Part shown: positions 59,413 through 64,000 of the stretch, piece by piece
Layout: each line of letters opens with the position of its first letter
Numbering within the stretch: the stretch's first letter is position 1
Assembly (NCBI GenBank): GCA_937928085.1
Contig: CALFVU010000011.1
Location: forward strand, 1-64,000
Direction of reading: 5' to 3'
Length of the DNA: 64,000 nucleotides
From: an uncultured bacterium
GTDB lineage: Bacteria; Spirochaetota; Leptospiria; Leptospirales; Leptonemataceae
Notes under the pieces: model-generated
What the model saw: only the letters and a program-made list of their open reading frames with translations
Database searches by the model: none
Told to the model about the DNA's origin: nothing
Program-made: the position numbers and the translations under genes

Positions 59413-60834
59413 TTATAACTCTTTTATTTCTTGAATTAACTTAGAAATTGCATTTTTTGCATCGCCAAAATACATTAAGCAATTTGGATATCCATAAAGT
59501 TCATTATCGATTCCTGCATAACCTGGTTTTAAGCTTCGCTTGATTACGATAGCAGTTTTTGCTTTATCTACATTTAAGATGGGCATTCCATAAATTGGAC
59601 TTGCAGGATTATTTCTCGCTGCAGGGTTGGTAACATCATTAGCACCAATCACTAGAGCCACATCACAATTAGAAAAATCTTCGTTGATTTGATCCATTTC
59701 GTAAAGTTTATCGTAAGGTACATTTGCTTCTGCTAATAACACGTTCATATGCCCTGGCATTCTTCCTGCAACGGGATGTATTGCAAAACGTACATTGACC
59801 CCTCGTTTTTCCAATTCATCCATTAATTCTCTAACCACATGTTGAGCTTGTGCTACAGCCATTCCATATCCCGGAACAATAATTACGTTTGATGCACCAT
59901 CTAACATCATCGCTACTTCTTCAGAACCAACTTCTTTTATAACAATTTCTTTTGCTTGACCCTGTCCATCAGAAGCAGTAGTAGCTCCAAATCCTCCCAA
60001 CATCACATTTAGTAAAGAGCGATTCATACCCTTACACATTATATTCGTAAGAATAATACCCGATGCACCCACTAAAGAACCTGTAATTACTAAAACTGCA
60101 TTACCTAAAACAAATCCAGTCATAGCAGCAGCTAATCCGGAATAAGAATTCAATAAAGAAATTACAACAGGCATATCAGCACCACCAATAGGAATAACAA
60201 CTAAAATACCAATCACAAAAGATAAAATAGCAATTAAATATACTATCGTATTCCCTACAAAAGATTCAGCTCCGAAATTAGAGAATATCTCCATGACGAG
60301 TTTTTGATCCATCATCATAAAAACACCCAAAACAATTGTAATCAATAATAAAAATAAATTGATGGGATGTTGAAACGGATAAACTACAGCTTTTTCTGTT
60401 ATAATTCCCTGCAATTTACCAAAGGCAACGATAGATCCCGTAAAAGTAACACCGCCAATTAAGATTGCAAGAAAAATTGTTAGGGCTATATATAATTCCG
60501 AAGGTGCTTCTTTTAAATAATCACCTAATCCAACCAGTAAAGAGGCACCACCACCAAAACCATTAAATAAAGCTACCATCTGGGGCATTGCTGTCATTTC
60601 TACTTTTAAGGCAAAAATAGCACCAATCAAAGACCCAATAATCACACCAATTAAAATTAGTTCAAAATTGACAATGTTTTTATCAAACAAAGTAGCAATG
60701 ATCGCAATTAACATTCCTATAGAAGAGATGAAATTTCCCATTCTTGCTGTTTTTACTTTACTCAATAATTTAATACCAAAAATAAATAGTACAGAGGAAA
60801 CCAAATAAATGATGATTAATATATCTTGATTCAT
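59413..60834 (-). CDS. pntB: NAD(P) transhydrogenase subunit beta (PntB)
   Basis: This 473-residue subunit has about nine hydrophobic segments followed by the NADP-binding domain III from about 290. That domain shows VIIVPGYGMAVAQAQHVV, HPVAGRMPGHMNVLLAEA and ANDVTNPAARN. It couples proton entry to reduction of NADP+ by NADH. AGGAG precedes the ATG at 60834. It lies third in the operon, 11 nt after the small membrane subunit, and a terminator follows its stop. Confidence 0.96.
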   Translation of the reverse strand: MNQDILIIIYLVSSVLFIFGIKLLSKVKTARMGNFISSIGMLIAIIATLFDKNIVNFELILIGVIIGSLIGAIFALKVEMTAMPQMVALFNGFGGGASLLVGLGDYLKEAPSELYIALTIFLAILIGGVTFTGSIVAFGKLQGIITEKAVVYPFQHPINLFLLLITIVLGVFMMMDQKLVMEIFSNFGAESFVGNTIVYLIAILSFVIGILVVIPIGGADMPVVISLLNSYSGLAAAMTGFVLGNAVLVITGSLVGASGIILTNIMCKGMNRSLLNVMLGGFGATTASDGQGQAKEIVIKEVGSEEVAMMLDGASNVIIVPGYGMAVAQAQHVVRELMDELEKRGVNVRFAIHPVAGRMPGHMNVLLAEANVPYDKLYEMDQINEDFSNCDVALVIGANDVTNPAARNNPASPIYGMPILNVDKAKTAIVIKRSLKPGYAGIDNELYGYPNCLMYFGDAKNAISKLIQEIKEL

Positions 60835-60845
60835 GTTTTATACTC

Positions 60846-61163
60846 CTATTTACTTTTTTTGAACATTCTGTTCATTCTATCTGTTACAAGATAACCACCC
60901 ACAACATTAATCATTGCAAAAATAATAGCAAGTAATCCCAAAATCGAAGAAATACTCGTTTCGTACCCAAATATATTCAAGTTTGTGTCGTATTTTGAAC
61001 CAGCACTAATCAAAGAACCTACGATTGTAATACCAGAAATAGCATTTGAACCTGACATTAAAGGGGTATGTAATGTAGGTGGTACCTTTGTTATTAATTC
61101 AAAACCTAAAAAAATGGAAATAACAAAAATCGTAAAAAGTAAAATTAGTTCATGGAATGTCAT
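60846..61163 (-). CDS. pntAB: NAD(P) transhydrogenase small membrane subunit (PntA C-terminal part)
   Basis: This 105-residue protein has three to four membrane segments. VPPTLHTPLMSGSNAISGI is the signature of the alpha-subunit membrane part, here a separate gene as in three-subunit transhydrogenases. AGGAGG precedes the ATG. It sits between the NAD-binding subunit gene and pntB, 14 and 11 nt away. Confidence 0.95.
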   Translation of the reverse strand: MTFHELILLFTIFVISIFLGFELITKVPPTLHTPLMSGSNAISGITIVGSLISAGSKYDTNLNIFGYETSISSILGLLAIIFAMINVVGGYLVTDRMNRMFKKSK

Positions 61164-61177
61164 AAAAACCTCCTATT

Positions 61178-62317
61178 TTATGAAAATAATTCTTTTGTTT
61201 TTTGATGGATAATTTCTCCTTTATAAGTGATTAACGCTCCTTTTACAATTTCGTCTTCTAGATTAATATTGAGCTTTGATTCTTTTGTTAGATATTCAAT
61301 CAGTGCCTGTATATTTCTTGAATATAACTGACTTGCATCTAAACTTAAATCGGAGACTAAATTTGTAAAACCAATGATTTTTACATTATATTTTTCTACA
61401 ATTTTATCGGGTTCAGTCAAGGCACAGTTGCCACCTGTAGATGCTGCCATGTCAATGATTACAGAACCAGGTTGCATAGATTGTATCATATCTTCTGTTA
61501 CCAAAAGAGGAGCTCTTTTACCGGGCACTTGAGCAGTAGTAATCACTATATCTGCATTTGAGAGATGTTTTTTTAAAATTTCTTGTTGTTTTTGTAGAAA
61601 TTCTTTCGTTACCTCTTTTGCATACCCACCTTCTTCTTCGACTACTTCAGGAGGTTCAATATATTTTGCACCCAAACTTTGAACCTGTTCTTTTACTTCT
61701 CTACGAACATCAGACACTTCTACAACTGCACCTAACCTTTTAGCTGTTGCTATTGCTTGTAAGCCAGCAACCCCTGCCCCCAAAACCACAACTTTAGCAG
61801 GAGATATTGTTCCAGCTGCTGTCATCATTAAAGGAAATACTTTTCGAGAATACATAGCTCCTAAAATCACAGCTCTATATCCTGCTAAGTTTGTCTGAGA
61901 ACTTAACACATCCATTCTTTGGGCTTTTGTAATTCTAGGAATCGAATCGGTAGAAATTACATTTACTTTTTGCTTTTTTGCTAATTCCACCAATTCTTTA
62001 TTTATAAGAGGAAAAAAAAGACTAATCCAATACGCATCTTCTTTTAGCATTTCTAATTCATTTTTGTTTGTTTTTGGATGTATAGTGGGGACATTGATTT
62101 TTACTAAGATATCCGCATTTTTGTAAAGCTGTTGAACATCCTCTACAATACTTGCACCCGCAGCTTGATAGCTTTCGTCCAAAAATCCCGATTCTTTGCC
62201 TGCATCTTTTTCAACAAGAACCTCGTATCCTAATTTTTTGAATTTAGCAACACTCTCTGGAACAATAGCCACCCTTTTTTCACCTGTATGAATTTCTTTA
62301 GGAACACAAATCTTCAA
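61178..62317 (-). CDS. pntAA: NAD(P) transhydrogenase subunit alpha, NAD-binding part
   Basis: This 379-residue soluble domain I binds NAD(H). It shows KEIHTGEKRVAIVPESVAKF at the N-terminus, VVVLGAGVAGLQAIATAKRL for NAD, and VIIDMAASTGGNCALTEPD. The start appears to be TTG at 62317, with AAGGAG 6 nt upstream and no nearer ATG in frame. It is the first gene of the three-gene operon. It belongs to the alanine dehydrogenase/PntA family; the downstream membrane genes fix the assignment. Confidence 0.95.
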   Translation of the reverse strand: MKICVPKEIHTGEKRVAIVPESVAKFKKLGYEVLVEKDAGKESGFLDESYQAAGASIVEDVQQLYKNADILVKINVPTIHPKTNKNELEMLKEDAYWISLFFPLINKELVELAKKQKVNVISTDSIPRITKAQRMDVLSSQTNLAGYRAVILGAMYSRKVFPLMMTAAGTISPAKVVVLGAGVAGLQAIATAKRLGAVVEVSDVRREVKEQVQSLGAKYIEPPEVVEEEGGYAKEVTKEFLQKQQEILKKHLSNADIVITTAQVPGKRAPLLVTEDMIQSMQPGSVIIDMAASTGGNCALTEPDKIVEKYNVKIIGFTNLVSDLSLDASQLYSRNIQALIEYLTKESKLNINLEDEIVKGALITYKGEIIHQKTKELFS

Positions 62318-62479
62318 GGTAAGCTCCTTTTATAATTTAATATTTTATTGTATTTATTTTCTTATCTAATCTCTAAGACAATCACTTTTTTTAATTTTTT
62401 AAACATAGTAAAAACATAATGAATTGAATTCATTAAAAAAATTTATAAATTAGTTTTATTTTTTTTAAAAAAAATATTC

Positions 62480-62983
62480 TCATATTTTATTGTAAAAGAT
62501 AAAATAAAAAAAAAGAAGAACACTAACAAATGTAAATGTAAGAAAAACAAGAAATAGTAAAAATCGAAAGTATAAAAAAAATATTTTTACATAAAAATTT
62601 AGATGTTGCAATAATATCAAAGTAATATCAGTGGAGATTTCCAAAAAGGCTATCAAAAAAAACATTAAACAAAAGCGATCTATCCACTTCGTATTGATTT
62701 TATTATGATTAAGTGAACGAAGTAAATGTGTAATAAAAAAAATAAATATTCCATATCCAAAAAAATGAGAATATAAAACCTTTATTCGTCCCTGGATAGT
62801 TAGTGGTTCTTTAAAACTTTTGATATTAGAAAAATATTGAGAAGCTTCTTCGGAACCATAATAATATTCATACCACATAGAAGGTTGATAACCAATTTTA
62901 GAAAGAAATATTGCAGTCCCCGATACAATTTGGATAAAAATAAAACCACATATAAAAAAAACTAAAAACAAATAATTCTTCAT
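62480..62983 (-). CDS. Membrane protein of the FMN-binding operon
   Basis: This 167-residue protein has four hydrophobic segments (about 4-26, 72-90, 103-123 and 130-160). The second carries two His residues 13 apart in SHFFGYGIFIFFITHLLRSL, a spacing compatible with heme b binding but not proof of it. It has no recognised family. Its ATG overlaps the stop of the preceding membrane gene, so the three genes from 63935 to 62480 are translationally coupled. Confidence 0.7.
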   Translation of the reverse strand: MKNYLFLVFFICGFIFIQIVSGTAIFLSKIGYQPSMWYEYYYGSEEASQYFSNIKSFKEPLTIQGRIKVLYSHFFGYGIFIFFITHLLRSLNHNKINTKWIDRFCLMFFLIAFLEISTDITLILLQHLNFYVKIFFLYFRFLLFLVFLTFTFVSVLLFFYFIFYNKI

Positions 62984-63417
62984 CCTAAATCTTTGATTAA
63001 CAATAGTTGCAAAACTAATAAAACGAAATGAAATCCCAACACATTAAACCAATAAAAATAATAATACCAATCTGTAATTCCATATATCAACAAAGAAAAG
63101 AGATACAAAAGGTAAAACATTACCACTAAGATAAACAATGTATTTTTTTGTTCTTTTTTAAGCTTAGAAGAAAATAACGTAGAAAAATCAAATATCAAAA
63201 TAAATCCGAATAAAAAAATTTGAATATGCAGTTTTTCTAATCTTATCGTAAAAGAAGTTTCTATGCTAGAGAAAAACTCATCTTTAGTAAAAGGGGTATT
63301 AAGAATTTCTAAAATCCAATTGATACAAATAAAAAAAATAAAAAAAATGTAAGTGAATAAAATAATTTTTTTTGGACCTCTAGGATCTCGAATATTACCT
63401 GTTGCTAAAAACTTCAT
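62980..63417 (-). CDS. Membrane protein of the FMN-binding operon
   Basis: This 145-residue protein has four transmembrane segments (about 18-38, 64-82, 90-112 and 122-143). His residues lie in EKLHIQIFLFG and VLGFHFVLLV. The second gene of the operon, it overlaps both neighbours by 4 nt. No family recognised. Together with the following gene it could form the membrane part of an electron-transfer unit. Confidence 0.7.
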   Translation of the reverse strand: MKFLATGNIRDPRGPKKIILFTYIFFIFFICINWILEILNTPFTKDEFFSSIETSFTIRLEKLHIQIFLFGFILIFDFSTLFSSKLKKEQKNTLFILVVMFYLLYLFSLLIYGITDWYYYFYWFNVLGFHFVLLVLQLLLIKDLG

Positions 63418-63935
63418 TTTATGTAAAAAACAAGTTCTTTGGTAAGTTCTACTATTTGATGTACAGTTCTTGCAGTTAATGTTGCACCTGCAATAACAGG
63501 GATGTCAACTCCTAACACCAATTTTTGATTTTTCTTTTGAGCAATCAAATCTAACCATCGTTGATTGGGTTTATATTCTAAAGGCTCATAAAAACTAATC
63601 AAATAAAATTTTGACAATTCTTTATTTTGATCCAAAACCACCATCAAAGAAATCTCTTTTGTACGAATTATATCAGTATGTAAAATTGCATAACCTTGTA
63701 TGTTTTGATCAAGTTTGGCAACGTAAAAACTATAAAATCTATGTTTAATTTTAAAATTCAATTTCTTTTTTAAATTTTCAACATCTTCTTGAGTAAGATA
63801 AATTCTGATTTTATCAATTTGGGCTCGGGGGAAAGCATCCTGTAAAGCCTCTTCAGGAGTAATAAAAACTTTGCCTTCAAGAGCAATACTACTTAGCAAC
63901 AATAATAAAAAACCTAAAAAATTCATAATTGTCAT
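63414..63935 (-). CDS. FMN-binding domain protein, exported
   Basis: This 173-residue protein has an N-terminal signal or anchor (NFLGFLLLLLSSIA). It carries an FMN_bind domain ending in VDIPVIAGATLTARTVHQIV, where the Thr in GATLTA is the usual site of covalent FMN attachment in NqrC/RnfG-type proteins. YAILHTDIIRTKEISLMVVL is the core strand region. The start may be the ATG at 63935 or 63926. Two membrane genes follow with 4-nt overlaps, suggesting an extracytoplasmic flavin relay fed by membrane partners. Confidence 0.82.
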   Translation of the reverse strand: MTIMNFLGFLLLLLSSIALEGKVFITPEEALQDAFPRAQIDKIRIYLTQEDVENLKKKLNFKIKHRFYSFYVAKLDQNIQGYAILHTDIIRTKEISLMVVLDQNKELSKFYLISFYEPLEYKPNQRWLDLIAQKKNQKLVLGVDIPVIAGATLTARTVHQIVELTKELVFYIK

Positions 63936-64000
63936 TGAAAATGAGACTCAAAATCAAATTTATAAATCTTCTCTTTTTCGTCAACTTTTTTTCATTCTTT

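Noticed and set aside
1-64000. CRISPR arrays, tRNA and rRNA genes
   Set aside because: No regularly spaced repeats, cloverleaf-like sequences or rRNA segments were recognised by eye.

Overview
The window is very AT-rich, dense, single-replicon bacterial DNA with short intergenic gaps and many overlapping start/stop pairs. The gene content suggests a low-GC spirochaete, possibly Leptospirales-like. It carries many lipoproteins with relaxed lipoboxes, TonB-dependent receptors, a HAMP-SpoIIE phosphatase with a STAS partner, an AMP-forming long-chain acyl-CoA synthetase, KpsF/KdsD (so an LPS outer membrane), PPi-type phosphofructokinase and a split proton-translocating transhydrogenase. The placement is inference; no rRNA or tRNA gene was seen.

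The most interesting locus is at the left edge (1-3850, minus strand). A promoter whose -10 lies inside a 28-bp inverted repeat drives a thioredoxin/thioredoxin-reductase fusion, an ArsM-like SAM methyltransferase coupled to it by an ATGA overlap, a 32-residue Cys/Lys-rich peptide with a strong ribosome site, a hairpin plus T-tract, and then a radical SAM/SPASM protein. Small peptide, leaky terminator and SPASM maturase in that order is the classic layout of a RiPP operon. Pairing it with an arsenite-methyltransferase-like enzyme and its own thioredoxin reductant suggests a Cys-peptide system handling metalloid or redox chemistry. A further minus-strand reading frame runs off the window edge.

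From 3951 to 8651 lie an acyl-CoA ligase, a cyclophilin lipoprotein and LepA. From 8709 to 17021 is a graveyard of defence genes that look foreign by base composition and by their short intergenic repeats: type I hsdR, hsdS, a four-helix-bundle protein and hsdM, all broken by frameshifts and ochre codons; a wrecked beta-class DNA methyltransferase; and a broken DUF4236-TPR gene. A second hsdS with the same conserved segments but different target-recognition domains, split by one ochre codon, and a third hsdS scrap lie about 25 kb away at 38211-39667.

From 17027 to 38093 are a secreted papain-like protease with FN3 repeats, a ClC transporter with CBS domains, thiD, mutL, gltBD, a PPi-type phosphofructokinase, a eukaryote-like IMP dehydrogenase coupled to an IscU-like/pentapeptide-repeat fusion, and a STAS/SpoIIE regulatory block. 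From 39771 to 47306 are two TonB-receptor loci: a receptor plus beta-propeller lipoprotein, and a tightly overlapping five-gene operon of small lipoproteins around a second receptor. The rest holds kdsD, a PBP and signal peptidase I, membrane transporters, a degenerate GHKL protein, beta-carbonic anhydrase, a class I amidotransferase, the three-gene transhydrogenase operon, and a three-gene FMN-binding/membrane-protein operon at the right edge.
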